From an uncultured Alphaproteobacteria bacterium (lineage in GTDB: Bacteria > Pseudomonadota > Alphaproteobacteria > Rhodobacterales > Rhodobacteraceae): DNA of 53,707 bases. The notes under the pieces were generated by a model. It searched no databases and was not told where the DNA came from. It worked only from the letters and a program-made list of their open reading frames with translations. A program made the position numbers and the translations under genes. This document shows, one piece after another, positions 17,611 to 26,411 of the stretch; within the stretch, counting starts at the first letter, position 1, and every line of letters begins with the position of its first letter. Location of the stretch: the NCBI GenBank assembly GCA_902524655.1, contig CABZEG010000010.1:1-53707 (forward strand). Direction: 5' to 3'.

Positions 17611-17850
17611 TTAATCATCTTCGCTGAAGCCATATTCTTCATCGATTTTGTTTTGTCTGGAGGCAAACCAAAATGTTAGAATTACAAAAGCTAGCTGAGC
17701 ACCCTGACCCGCCATATAGTATGCACCAGGGAAACTACCGTTTAAAGAAGTTCCAAAAAGGTGAATAATGAAAGCAAAGAAAGCCCAGATAATTAGAGTA
17801 ATCCACAACAGACTCTTGGTTTTTCCCCAATGTTCAATTTGTTTGGACAT
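17611..17850 (-). CDS. DUF4212 protein, symporter small subunit
   Basis: A 79-residue protein with two membrane segments (SLLWITLIIWAFFAFIIHLFG; GAYYMAGQGAQLAFVILTFWF), matching the DUF4212 small partner of SSS symporters. GGAGGGG precedes the ATG by about 5 nt. A TATAAT-like box on the minus strand near 17900 may be the operon promoter. The order DUF4212, symporter, YggT-like runs on the minus strand. Confidence 0.9.
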   Translation of the reverse strand: MSKQIEHWGKTKSLLWITLIIWAFFAFIIHLFGTSLNGSFPGAYYMAGQGAQLAFVILTFWFASRQNKIDEEYGFSEDD

Positions 17851-18097
17851 ATCCCCTCCTAAAAAATAAACATTTCAAACCTTGCAGCATTTTTTGATAA
17901 AATTATACAAAATGTTGACATTAAAAACCTCAATGTACAACATGTGCAATTGACTCCGTTTATCAAAAAAAACTGCCCTAGCGTAAGCCTTTAGGTTAAA
18001 TTAGAAGAAATGTCAAACTAAAATGACGAAAAATTTGATTAAAATAATGATTTGATTTTCTTTGAAATATTTTCAAAATAGGCTTTTATATCAAGTA

Positions 18098-18691
18098 ATG
18101 ATTACAAAAATTTTAGAATATCTTGGCCTTAGACCTAAGCAACCATTAAAAAAGAAAAGTGAATTAGTCGAATTCATACATAGCAATTCTGCCTTTGTCT
18201 CTCAAGTCACTTTGTTGACTTATATAAAAGCCAGATCAGGCACCCAGTACCCAAAATTATTTGAAAATCCAGAGTACTTAAAGTCGATTGAAATTGCGAG
18301 AAGCCATCTATACGCCTCTTGTGTTGCTGATTTGGCTTTTTTTGTAATAAATGAACATTGTTTAAACGAAATTCAAAATAAACCTATTCAATTTATTCTG
18401 TCAAATTTGGTTAATGAAGTTTTTTCTTTTGCTAAGGATGATGAAACCATATTCAAAGAGTTCGATGAAATGAAAAAACAATGTGAAGAGCAAGTAAAAG
18501 TCTTAAGAAGCGATGCGATAGACCACAAATTATTTAAGATGAGTTCTGATACCTTTTTCAGATGGGCACCAATGGCAGAAGAATTTAAAGTGGAAGACGA
18601 AGAAATAATGAGAAACTCCATTCATTTTAGATGGATTGAGGTTAGGAGAGAGGTGCGGGAAAGAATTAGACCAAGCCTAATATTTAATTAG
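18098..18691 (+). CDS. Conserved alphaproteobacterial protein of unknown function
   Basis: About 197 residues from ATG 18098; a TTG at 18062 would add 12 residues. The protein is soluble and mostly helical, with the block FVSQVTLLTYIKARSGTQYP near residues 34-53. I have an impression of similar uncharacterised alphaproteobacterial proteins but recognise no domain. It ends 8 bp before the decayed tRNA-like junction at 18700, so it marks the chromosomal side of the second array. Confidence 0.7.
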   Translation: MITKILEYLGLRPKQPLKKKSELVEFIHSNSAFVSQVTLLTYIKARSGTQYPKLFENPEYLKSIEIARSHLYASCVADLAFFVINEHCLNEIQNKPIQFILSNLVNEVFSFAKDDETIFKEFDEMKKQCEEQVKVLRSDAIDHKLFKMSSDTFFRWAPMAEEFKVEDEEIMRNSIHFRWIEVRREVRERIRPSLIFN

Positions 18692-18699
18692 ATATTTTA

Positions 18700-18731
18700 T
18701 GGTGAGGGTATTGCAGTCGAAGCTGCACCTA
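18700..18731 (-). repeat. Decayed tRNA 3'-end remnant (oldest junction of the CAU array)
   Basis: The stretch starts TGGTGAGGGTA and contains GTCGAAGCTGCACC. It aligns with the 3' end of the CAU tRNA (26518-26550) at roughly two thirds of positions and with one base missing. What follows is an eroded copy of the GTCATA block. It is best read as the oldest insertion junction of the array. A fragment of a different tRNA is possible. Confidence 0.5.
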
Positions 18732-18905
18732 AAGTTTCATACCTAGTGATAAATGTTCATATAATGCTATATTTACATGGGTATTTTGGTTATATATAGT
18801 CATGCTTATTCATAAACATTCATAGGGTGTGATACGTATTTTTTGTGGGAGGATTGCGGGCAAAACAGGAAATTTTGTGGGCAGACTGGTCTCTTATGTC
18901 TTTAA
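18732..18905. repeat. Eroded module left end
   Basis: The block aligns base by base with 24216-24370 but has lost every exact GTCATA word (for example TTCATACCTAGTGATAAATG against GTCATACCTGGTCATAAAAT). It keeps CATAAACATTCAT and the stretch CAGGAAATTTTGTGGGCAG (against CAGGAAATTTTGTGAACAG). No inner box is recognisable. Positions 18906-18949 are AT-rich sequence before the racemase stop. Confidence 0.65.
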
Positions 18906-18949
18906 ATCATTTTATGCCTATAAAATTCTTTCCTCATTTGAATTAAAAC

Positions 18950-19693
18950 TTACTTTTTAAATTCAAATTTCTTCATTTCGCCTATATATTCTTTCTGTCG
19001 TGGGAACGCATATCCTCCGATCTTGCTGGTACTTTTGTTCATTTTTAAAATACCTTCACTTAAAACCGTCGCTGCAGAAACTCCTTCTATTATTGGTATT
19101 GAAAATTCTTTCTCTAAAATATTTGCAAATTCAACCATTCCAGCACAACCAAGCACAATACTTTCCACCTTTTTGTCACTAATTAATCTACTGATTTCCG
19201 CTCTAATTTTACAAATCGCTAATTTAGATTGTTTTTCCAGTTCCAAAACTGGTACCTCAACTGATGTTACACTCGTGCAACGTCTGCCAAAACCCATCTT
19301 ATATATATTATTTTTCAGTATCGGTACACTTATGTCTAGGGTTGTTATGACTCCAAAAGTCTCAGAAAGCATAGACGCAATATAACATGCGGACTGCCCG
19401 ATTCCCAATACCGGTTTGTTTGTCATTGCTCTTACGGCATCAAGGCCAGTATCATCGAAACATGCTATTATGAAGGCGTCTGCATCTTTATGTTCCTTTA
19501 CCTTTGTTATTAATCCAGGCAAAGAAAATACCTCATCGTAATATCCTTCAATACTTGTTGGACCACTATCAGGGTTAACGGCAATAATACTAGTATTTGA
19601 AGAAGCTACACTTTTCGCACCAGCTTCGATAGCTGTAGTCATAGAAGCGGAGGTATTTGGGTTAATCAGACAAATGTTCATTTCATCAGGCAC
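18950..19693 (-). CDS. Asp/Glu/hydantoin racemase family protein
   Basis: A 247-residue racemase-fold protein. It opens with NICLINPNTSASMT. The two active-site cysteines are in AFIIACFDDTGLDA (~residue 79) and VLGCAGMVEF (~185), each on one half of the pseudo-symmetric fold. Such enzymes racemise hydantoins or allantoin-type compounds or acidic amino acids. The GTG start at 19693 abuts the TGA of the permease gene and has AGAAGGAA upstream, indicating translational coupling to the transporter. The substrate probably relates to what the transporter imports (inference). Confidence 0.88.
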   Translation of the reverse strand: MPDEMNICLINPNTSASMTTAIEAGAKSVASSNTSIIAVNPDSGPTSIEGYYDEVFSLPGLITKVKEHKDADAFIIACFDDTGLDAVRAMTNKPVLGIGQSACYIASMLSETFGVITTLDISVPILKNNIYKMGFGRRCTSVTSVEVPVLELEKQSKLAICKIRAEISRLISDKKVESIVLGCAGMVEFANILEKEFSIPIIEGVSAATVLSEGILKMNKSTSKIGGYAFPRQKEYIGEMKKFEFKK

Positions 19694-20566
19694 TCAAAAT
19701 TTCCTTCTGTTAAATAAAAAAACTAACCCCAAGGATAGTCCTATAACAAAAAATGAAACAGCAGTGGTTATAGTCCCGAGAGCATAAATAATTGGCGTAG
19801 TAACCGTGGTAGTTAAGCCTCTCAAATCCAATGGCAAGGTATTTGTGGCCCCCATTACTTGTGATGAGCGAGCAAGCTCATCATACGACAAAGTAAAACC
19901 AAACAGTGCAATTCCAATAATACTGGGCAAGATAATTGGGAATACAACATATCTAAAGGTCTGGTAAGAACTTGCTCCCAAATCTTTAGCAGCTTCCTCA
20001 AACGACTTATCAAACCTATTAAAGATAGCAAACATTATGAGCAACCCAAATGGTAGAGTCCATGTGAGTTGTGCTCCAAAACCACTTGTATACATTCCTA
20101 GCGAAGTTTGAAAATTATCTTCGATTTGCTTGATTTCAAGTGACTTTCCAACCCATAAAATTACATTGTCTATTATCCTAAACTCTAATGCTATTCCGAG
20201 AGACAGTACTATAGATGGAACAATAAGGCTCGCAACGGCAACATAAAACAATATATTAGCTCCAAAAAAGTTGCGTCGAAAGGCTAGACCCGCAGCTACA
20301 GAAAGAGTTACAGTCAGCATCATTACTAAAAAACCTAATGAAATCGATCTTCTAAATGAAGCTCCTATATCAACAAGTCCTGACCCGTTCCATAATTCTT
20401 TAAACCAATGAATTGAAAAGCCTTGGAGTGGAAAAACCAAACCCCCTTCAGGACCTTGAAAACTAAGTAAAATTATTGAAAAAATTGGTCCATATAAGAA
20501 GATAACGAAAGAAACAAATATTAAAAAGAACAAATAGTATCCGATGGTATTTTTTCTAAACATCAC
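19694..20566 (-). CDS. ABC transporter permease (PotC-like)
   Basis: A 290-residue permease with about six membrane segments and the EAA-type loop FEEAAKDLGASSYQTFRYVVFPIILPSI near residues 190-215. It belongs to the spermidine/putrescine (PotC) type. It overlaps PotB-like 20563-21450 by 4 bp and is followed at once by the racemase. With the PotB-like partner it forms the inner-membrane channel. Confidence 0.92.
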   Translation of the reverse strand: MMFRKNTIGYYLFFLIFVSFVIFLYGPIFSIILLSFQGPEGGLVFPLQGFSIHWFKELWNGSGLVDIGASFRRSISLGFLVMMLTVTLSVAAGLAFRRNFFGANILFYVAVASLIVPSIVLSLGIALEFRIIDNVILWVGKSLEIKQIEDNFQTSLGMYTSGFGAQLTWTLPFGLLIMFAIFNRFDKSFEEAAKDLGASSYQTFRYVVFPIILPSIIGIALFGFTLSYDELARSSQVMGATNTLPLDLRGLTTTVTTPIIYALGTITTAVSFFVIGLSLGLVFLFNRRKF

Positions 20567-21450
20567 AGTTCTTTTCTAATATCTATAAATTTCGTCATCA
20601 CATAAATTATAAATATTGTAATAATCAATAAAATAACAGCATTCGCAGCTGCACCGGGAAATTGCAGGTAATTCATTTCTGTGTTAATGATTTTTCCCAC
20701 CGACGCTAGCTGTTGACCTCCCATTATTCCTATAGTCAGAAAATCTCCCATAACAACCGTTACTACAAAAATCGACCCTATTATTATACCAGTCTTACTT
20801 AAGGGTATAATAATATTAAAAATTATTTGACGGTGGCTTGCTCCAGAATCGTACGCAGCCTCTACTATGGATCTATCTATTCTTAACATTGAGTTAAAAA
20901 TTGGAACTATCATAAAAAGAGTATATAGATGAACAAGTGCCAGAATGACCGAAAAACTTGAATACAAAAGCCATTGTATTGGTTGGTCTATAATTCCTAA
21001 TGATAGAAAAAATTCGTTTACCAGGCCGTTTCTGCCTAATAAAGGTATCCACGATACCATTCTTATCACATTGGAGGTCCAAAATGGTATTGTACAGACT
21101 AAGAATAAACATACTTGCAAGGGGATCGAGTTTACGTAAAATGCTAAAAAGTATGCTACACAAAAACCAAGAACTAGTGTTATTAACCAGGTGAAAAAGC
21201 AAAAGAAAAATGTGGAAAGATAAGTCTTAAACGTAAGACATAATCCACCTTCATTAGAAAGACATCCTTCGAATATATAGATATAATTGTCGAATATTAA
21301 ATCAGGTATTATGGCATAGTCAGTATAATCCCAAAAGCTTACGATTATTGTTAATACCAAAGGCAGCACAAAGTATGCGAAGAAGACCCAAGCAAATGGT
21401 AAGGCCAGCCATCCTACATGGGGCTTTATTTTACCCAATGAAAACTGCAT
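20563..21450 (-). CDS. ABC transporter permease (PotB-like)
   Basis: A 295-residue permease, the first of the pair. It has about six hydrophobic segments and the EAA-type loop VEAAYDSGASHRQIIFNIIIPLS around residues 195-218. Its 3' end overlaps the PotC-like gene by 4 bp. The binding-protein gene lies 66 bp upstream on the same strand. The family moves polyamines, opines or similar cationic or amino-acid-like solutes. Confidence 0.92.
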   Translation of the reverse strand: MQFSLGKIKPHVGWLALPFAWVFFAYFVLPLVLTIIVSFWDYTDYAIIPDLIFDNYIYIFEGCLSNEGGLCLTFKTYLSTFFFCFFTWLITLVLGFCVAYFLAFYVNSIPLQVCLFLVCTIPFWTSNVIRMVSWIPLLGRNGLVNEFFLSLGIIDQPIQWLLYSSFSVILALVHLYTLFMIVPIFNSMLRIDRSIVEAAYDSGASHRQIIFNIIIPLSKTGIIIGSIFVVTVVMGDFLTIGIMGGQQLASVGKIINTEMNYLQFPGAAANAVILLIITIFIIYVMTKFIDIRKEL

Positions 21451-21516
21451 TTTTCTTTTCTACAACTCAAAGGGACAGTAAAACTCTGCCCCTTTGATAA
21501 ACATAAATTACTTTTT

Positions 21517-22785
21517 TTAAGCTGCAACCATTTCGTTCCACTTACGAACCATATATTTGTTCTCATCCATGGTTGCGTTCCAACAAGCGACACCACCCAT
21601 TCTGTCTTCATAGGAGCCACCATCTCTTTTTTCTCCAGCAGAAGCTAGCTTAGCACCTGTAGGACTAACGATATCACCCTTCGCAGCTTTACCTTCCATC
21701 CAGAAACCCCATTCATCTTCTGACATATATTGTTTTGCGGTTGGCAATACTGCAGAGTAATATCCCTGCCTATTCAAGTAAGCACCAACCCATCCAGAAA
21801 GATACCAATTCACAAACTCATAAACCGCATCAGCTTTTTTGCCCTTAGTAGTTTTTGGTAAAGCGAATCCAGCCGCCCAAGCTCTATAACCTTCCTTTAA
21901 TGGTTGATAAATACAGTCTTTCCCTTGAGACTTTACTGCTGTAATAGCAGGAGACCACATTGACTGTATAACAACTTCGCCAGATGCCATTAGATTTACA
22001 CTTTCGTTAAAATCAGTCCAAAATGCTCTAAACTGGCCAGATTTCTTTGCTTCTGTGAATATCTTCATCGTGAGGTCTATCTCAGATTTAGTCATATTAC
22101 CTTTATCTGGATATTTATATTCACCCATTGCTTCCACCACCATGGCGGCGTCCATTATTCCAATAGAAGGAATGTTTAGCGTTGCGGCTTTTCCTTTAAA
22201 CTCTGGGTTAAGTAACTCTGCCCAGGATGTTATTGGTCTTCCAATAAGGTCTGGTCTTATACCTAGCGTATCGGCGTTGTAGATAGTAGGAATTAAGGTC
22301 GCGTATTGCGTCACATCGCCAGCAAAGCTCTTTCCATTAGAACCCTCAAGATACATAACTTTAGATGGAGCAGTCCCCTGGAGACCTACTTTTTTTCCTT
22401 TTGGAGTAATCCCTTTTGTGAATATAGAGGTTACGTTATCCCATTCTTTTATTCTTTTAGTGTCCATCCCTAGGATATTTCCTGATGGCACTAATTTTGG
22501 CAAACTAAAATATTCAGTATCAACTATATCAAAACTGTTTGGCTGGGTAAGCACTCGTTTAGTGACTTCATCCGTGGTCACCGCGATAAATTTTACTTTT
22601 AACCCAGTATCCTCGAAAAGTTTCTTTTGCACTTCATCGCCCATGCTTACTGCTGTACCAAGATATCGCAGTGTAATCGGATCCGACGAGATCACTGCTG
22701 GTGCATAAAGCCCAAGACCAGTTGCTGCGACGGTTCCAGCGCCTAACTTTATAGCTTGTCTTCTTGATAATAATTGGTTCTTCAT
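21517..22785 (-). CDS. Extracellular solute-binding protein (PotD/PotF-like), Tat-type signal
   Basis: About 422 residues from ATG 22785, preceded by GGAGG 5 nt upstream; the longer reading frame to 22887 adds 34 residues without a ribosome-binding site. The N-terminus SRRQAIKLGAGTVAATGLG is a twin-arginine signal followed by a hydrophobic stretch. The mature part has the type 2 periplasmic-binding fold of spermidine/putrescine-type proteins. It would capture the ligand in the periplasm for the PotBC-like permeases. Tat export agrees with the tatABC genes at 48350-49739. Confidence 0.92.
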   Translation of the reverse strand: MKNQLLSRRQAIKLGAGTVAATGLGLYAPAVISSDPITLRYLGTAVSMGDEVQKKLFEDTGLKVKFIAVTTDEVTKRVLTQPNSFDIVDTEYFSLPKLVPSGNILGMDTKRIKEWDNVTSIFTKGITPKGKKVGLQGTAPSKVMYLEGSNGKSFAGDVTQYATLIPTIYNADTLGIRPDLIGRPITSWAELLNPEFKGKAATLNIPSIGIMDAAMVVEAMGEYKYPDKGNMTKSEIDLTMKIFTEAKKSGQFRAFWTDFNESVNLMASGEVVIQSMWSPAITAVKSQGKDCIYQPLKEGYRAWAAGFALPKTTKGKKADAVYEFVNWYLSGWVGAYLNRQGYYSAVLPTAKQYMSEDEWGFWMEGKAAKGDIVSPTGAKLASAGEKRDGGSYEDRMGGVACWNATMDENKYMVRKWNEMVAA

Positions 22786-23019
22786 TTTTACCTCCAATAG
22801 TTCAATGTTAAGCCCCCTCACCAAAAATCGATACGCTAGAAAACTCGATAGGACAAAATATTGAAACAGATCAAAAATTTTTTTCAAAAAAAACTAAATA
22901 TTTGATTAATAAATATGCAGATATTGTTTTTTGCTCAAATTTATAGCAATAAGCATATAAAAAATTATTATTTTGATTTTGTATTTGAAATACAGGCTAA
23001 ATGAAGTTATCCAGGCTTT

Positions 23020-24018
23020 ATGTCTAGTGAGTCGCAAAATGATCTCGAAATAATAGCAGTGCGAAAGACATATGGAGATTTTGAAGCAGTCAAAGGTATA
23101 AGTTTCAAGGTCATCAAAGGCGAATATTGTTGCCTACTCGGCCCTTCAGGATGCGGTAAGACTTCATTACTTAGAATGATTGCTGGCCACGAAGAGATTA
23201 CCGATGGCGACATCTTTATTGGATCAAAACGCTTAAACAGCTTAACTCCAGCTGAAAGAAGAACATCTATGATGTTTCAGAATTATGCTCTCTTCCCACA
23301 TCTAAGCGTAATCGATAACATATCTTTTTCACTTAAAATAAAAGGAGAAAGCTCTCAAAAAAGATATAAAGAGGCAATGCAGTTTTTAGAAATGGTCCAA
23401 ATGAGTGGTTTTGAAAATCGGTATCCAGATCAACTTTCAGGGGGCCAAAAACAAAGGGTTGCTCTTGCGAGAGCTTTAATAACAAAACCCAAAGTTTTAC
23501 TTTTAGATGAACCATTATCTGCTTTAGATCCCGCATTGAGAGTTCGTATGAGAACAGAATTAAAGCTTATGCAGAGAGAGTTAAAAATAACTTTTGTTCA
23601 TGTGACCCACTCCCAAGAAGAAGCTTTAGCGCTTGCCACCACTGCAGTGGTAATGAATGATGGTGTTATTGAGCAAATTGACAGTCCTTTGAATCTTTTC
23701 AACAAACCGAAGTCAAAATTTGTTGCCGAGTTTGTTGGCAGTCACAATATAATTAAAAGAGGAAGCCATTTTAGTTCACTTAGAATGGATAAAACAAAAG
23801 TTAGCGATAATCTATCAAAAAGTATAAAAACAGGAGTTAAAACAAAAATTGCTGACATCGAATTTCTTGGAGACTCAGCTAGAATTATTATGAAAAACAG
23901 GGATCAAACCATAATCGCTTCAGTTGATGACGTCTCTTTTATGAAAAAAGAATATACAGTAGGAAAAGAAGTTTTTTGCCATTGGGATGCAAAAGATCTT
24001 CATGATCTTGAATATTAA
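23020..24018 (+). CDS. ABC transporter ATP-binding protein (PotA-like)
   Basis: A 332-residue ATPase, divergent from the binding-protein and permease operon (234 bp between starts, AT-rich, presumably with both promoters). Walker A GPSGCGKTS is near residues 42-50, the signature LSGGQKQR near 139-146, Walker B VLLLDEP near 160-166, the D-loop SALDP and the switch histidine VTHSQEEA near 196. The C-terminal ~90 residues are a shortened TOBE-type region. It should energise the PotBC-like permeases across the divergent promoter. Confidence 0.92.
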   Translation: MSSESQNDLEIIAVRKTYGDFEAVKGISFKVIKGEYCCLLGPSGCGKTSLLRMIAGHEEITDGDIFIGSKRLNSLTPAERRTSMMFQNYALFPHLSVIDNISFSLKIKGESSQKRYKEAMQFLEMVQMSGFENRYPDQLSGGQKQRVALARALITKPKVLLLDEPLSALDPALRVRMRTELKLMQRELKITFVHVTHSQEEALALATTAVVMNDGVIEQIDSPLNLFNKPKSKFVAEFVGSHNIIKRGSHFSSLRMDKTKVSDNLSKSIKTGVKTKIADIEFLGDSARIIMKNRDQTIIASVDDVSFMKKEYTVGKEVFCHWDAKDLHDLEY

Positions 24019-24073
24019 CGCGAAATTTTTTTATTTACTATACACAAATGCTTACCTGATAGATTAAAAAAAG

Positions 24074-24215
24074 CGGTTACTTTGCTGTTTTCTGTGACCA
24101 CCCCTATTTTTTTGTGAACAAAACTGTGACCAGAAGTGAAAAAAAAATAGCTCTTAGTTATTGATATATTAAAGGAAAGTAGTGGTAGGGGGTACAGGAC
24201 TCGAAACTGTTCCCA
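24074..24215 (-). repeat. Fossil CAU-tRNA 3' end with downstream arm
   Basis: Positions 24183-24215 match the last 33 bases of the CAU tRNA gene (26518-26550) with three mismatches, one of which breaks the T stem, so it is not a functional tRNA. The adjoining 24074-24182 matches 26412-26517. The shared stretch includes TGTGACCACCCC, TTTTTTTGTGAACAAAAC and TTATTGATATAT. The junction separates the racemase/ABC module from the cyclase module. Confidence 0.87.
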
Positions 24216-24417
24216 TAGTGTCATACCTGGTCATAAAATGTCATAAAGTGTCATATTTATATGGGTATGATGGTCATACTTGGTCAAACTTGGTCATAAA
24301 CATTCATGTGGTGTCATATGCATTTTGTGAACACTTTGTGAACAGAACAGGAAATTTTGTGAACAGTCCTATTTGCTGGTGTAGATGATGGTAGATCGGC
24401 AGTTGACCTTGCTGACC
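24216..24417. repeat. Module left end: GTCATA block, TTGTGAACA words and inner box
   Basis: Seven GTCATA words lie between 24216 and 24320, arranged as at the tRNA-Asn array. They are followed by three TTGTGAACA words (24325-24366) and by the inner box GTAGATCGGCAGTTGACC with CTTGCTGACC at 24391-24417. The block has the same GTCATA words as the Asn modules but different second repeats. Positions 24418-24455 precede the cyclase stop with nothing further seen. Confidence 0.78.
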
Positions 24418-24455
24418 TCTGGGTAGTATTTTGACACTAATACTTTTGGTAAGAG

Positions 24456-26312
24456 TTATTCCAACCTTCCAATTTTTAGTAGACCCGCAATCGTTTTTTC
24501 TAAGAGAGGCTTTTGGTCCGCTCTAAATATCCTTTTAAATTTTTCAATTTTAAAATTTTTTTCTTTTGCTCTATCGAGATATTCTTTTGCTTTTTTCGTG
24601 TTACCTTTTTCTTGTTCAAGAAATGCGTAAAGAGCTAGAACTCTCGCAGTCATATCTTTAGCATCAATATCTTGACCAATCAGACTGTAGATCTCACTGA
24701 CCTGATTATCTTTATAAAGAGAAAATACTAAGCTACTGGTTATAAACCAGCCTGTATCATTAGGCACCAGATTGAGTGCGTCTTTTTTCACTCTGATAGC
24801 ACCTTTGCTATCATCGCACCGTTCGTATACGATGCCAGCAGTTGTTAGCGTATCAACTGTACTGCCCAATTTCATTGCCCTTTCGATATCAACCAAAGAC
24901 TCCTGGCAACTCCTATTTAGTATATCAACACCTATTAACGCCCTGGCCGCTAACGCATCGAAAGACAGAGGGTCCAATTCTAATGCTCGATTAATAACAA
25001 AAGTAAGTTTTTCTATATCTATTTTTTTATCTGTACTAAGCCTAAATACAAGTTTTTGATATAATTGCCAGGCCTCCATCACCAAAACCGTTACACTTTC
25101 ACCAACGTTAGATGATCTAAGATCTTCAATAATTTTCACTGCGTTGACATAACTATTTTTATTAAATTTTCTGTATTCTTCACGCCAATTTAAAAAAAGA
25201 ATAAAATCTTCCACGGAGTTAAAGTCTTTTGCCCAGTTACTTCCCTGGGTACTACCAACACCAAGATCAATAGAGAGGTCACCTAAAATTTCACTGCTAA
25301 TCTCATCTTGAACTTTAAATATGTCTTCCATTGTAAAATCTTTTTTCTTTGATAATGTAACTTTGGCAGCTTTCAAATCACTTATTTCAAGATTCAAACG
25401 TGCATTTTTGCCCATTACTTGCATTGAGCCTCTAATCAAATAATCAACCCTATAATCGTCTCTAATTGCATTATCAAGCATTTCCGTTTTTTGAGCATGA
25501 TAGCTAGTGCTACTGGATAATACTTTTATTGCCCGATAGCTTGAAAGTGTGGAAATCAAACTTTCTGTAATCCCTCTGGCAAATCCTTTTTGATCATCTG
25601 ATAAGCCTGAGGTTTCAATAGGCATTATGAGCAGTATCGGTTTTGATGAAGTTTCTAAAGCAGCAGATTGTTTGTCATTATCACCTGAAGTATTAAAATA
25701 AAATACTCCCATTACCATTATCACTGCCGCAGCAACAGCGCCTAGGATAGGTAGCCTAGAGCTCGATTTTGTTTTTAATGTTCTCTTTTGAGAAGGATCA
25801 AGAAGAATATCAAAAGCATGAAACTCATTTTGCTTTACCTTTTGTACACCCAGATCATTAAACGTCATTTTAGTTTTAGGAACGACAAGATCATACACAC
25901 TTTTGGATATGGAGATACCGTTAGGTTGGGCCAGTGCCTCTAATCGTGCCGCAATGTTTACGCCATCACCAAAGAGATTACCTTCTTTCTTAACAACATC
26001 ACCCATATTGATACCAATACGGAACTCGAGCTTTACCTCTGTTTTATCCGATCCATTTCTTTTCTTAATATCATTCTGGAAAGCCACACCACATTCAACC
26101 GCATTTACGGCACTTGGAAATTCCGCTAAGGCTGAGTCTCCTGCTGTATTAAAGATAGATCCTTTGTATTTCTTGAGACATGCTTTAAGTATTTTCTCAC
26201 ACTCGGCATAGGCTTTGAGAGTGGCATTCTCATCTCTTTCCATATGCTTGGAATAACCAACAACATCAGCAACAAGGATTACAGCTATCTTACGGTCTAC
26301 TTCGGTGTTCAT
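24456..26312 (-). CDS. Class III adenylate/guanylate cyclase with membrane segment and TPR-like C-terminus
   Basis: A 618-residue protein. Residues ~8-165 are a class III cyclase domain: metal-binding aspartates in VADVVGYSK (D16) and TAGDSALAEF (D59), then FGDGVNIAARLEAL. One membrane segment follows (~188-207, ILGAVAAAVIMVMGVFYF). The rest, presumably periplasmic, starts with a TolB-like block (LIMPIETSGLSDDQKGFARGI) and ends in tetratricopeptide-like helices (ALELDPLSFDALAARALIG). It makes cAMP or cGMP in response to an envelope or protein-interaction signal (inference). It is the only gene between two tRNA 3' ends. Confidence 0.92.
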   Translation of the reverse strand: MNTEVDRKIAVILVADVVGYSKHMERDENATLKAYAECEKILKACLKKYKGSIFNTAGDSALAEFPSAVNAVECGVAFQNDIKKRNGSDKTEVKLEFRIGINMGDVVKKEGNLFGDGVNIAARLEALAQPNGISISKSVYDLVVPKTKMTFNDLGVQKVKQNEFHAFDILLDPSQKRTLKTKSSSRLPILGAVAAAVIMVMGVFYFNTSGDNDKQSAALETSSKPILLIMPIETSGLSDDQKGFARGITESLISTLSSYRAIKVLSSSTSYHAQKTEMLDNAIRDDYRVDYLIRGSMQVMGKNARLNLEISDLKAAKVTLSKKKDFTMEDIFKVQDEISSEILGDLSIDLGVGSTQGSNWAKDFNSVEDFILFLNWREEYRKFNKNSYVNAVKIIEDLRSSNVGESVTVLVMEAWQLYQKLVFRLSTDKKIDIEKLTFVINRALELDPLSFDALAARALIGVDILNRSCQESLVDIERAMKLGSTVDTLTTAGIVYERCDDSKGAIRVKKDALNLVPNDTGWFITSSLVFSLYKDNQVSEIYSLIGQDIDAKDMTARVLALYAFLEQEKGNTKKAKEYLDRAKEKNFKIEKFKRIFRADQKPLLEKTIAGLLKIGRLE

Positions 26313-26411
26313 AATTCAAGAGTATTGACAGTGAACGTATTTTACAATGGACATTTAATTAAATGTGTCAAATAGGCGCTAGATTCTTATTTTTTAAATG
26401 AAATTACAAGT

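Noticed and set aside
24182-24388. 68-codon reading frame over the GTCATA block
   Set aside because: It translates the tRNA remnant and the repeats; the related blocks at 2515 and 4162 do not preserve a frame.
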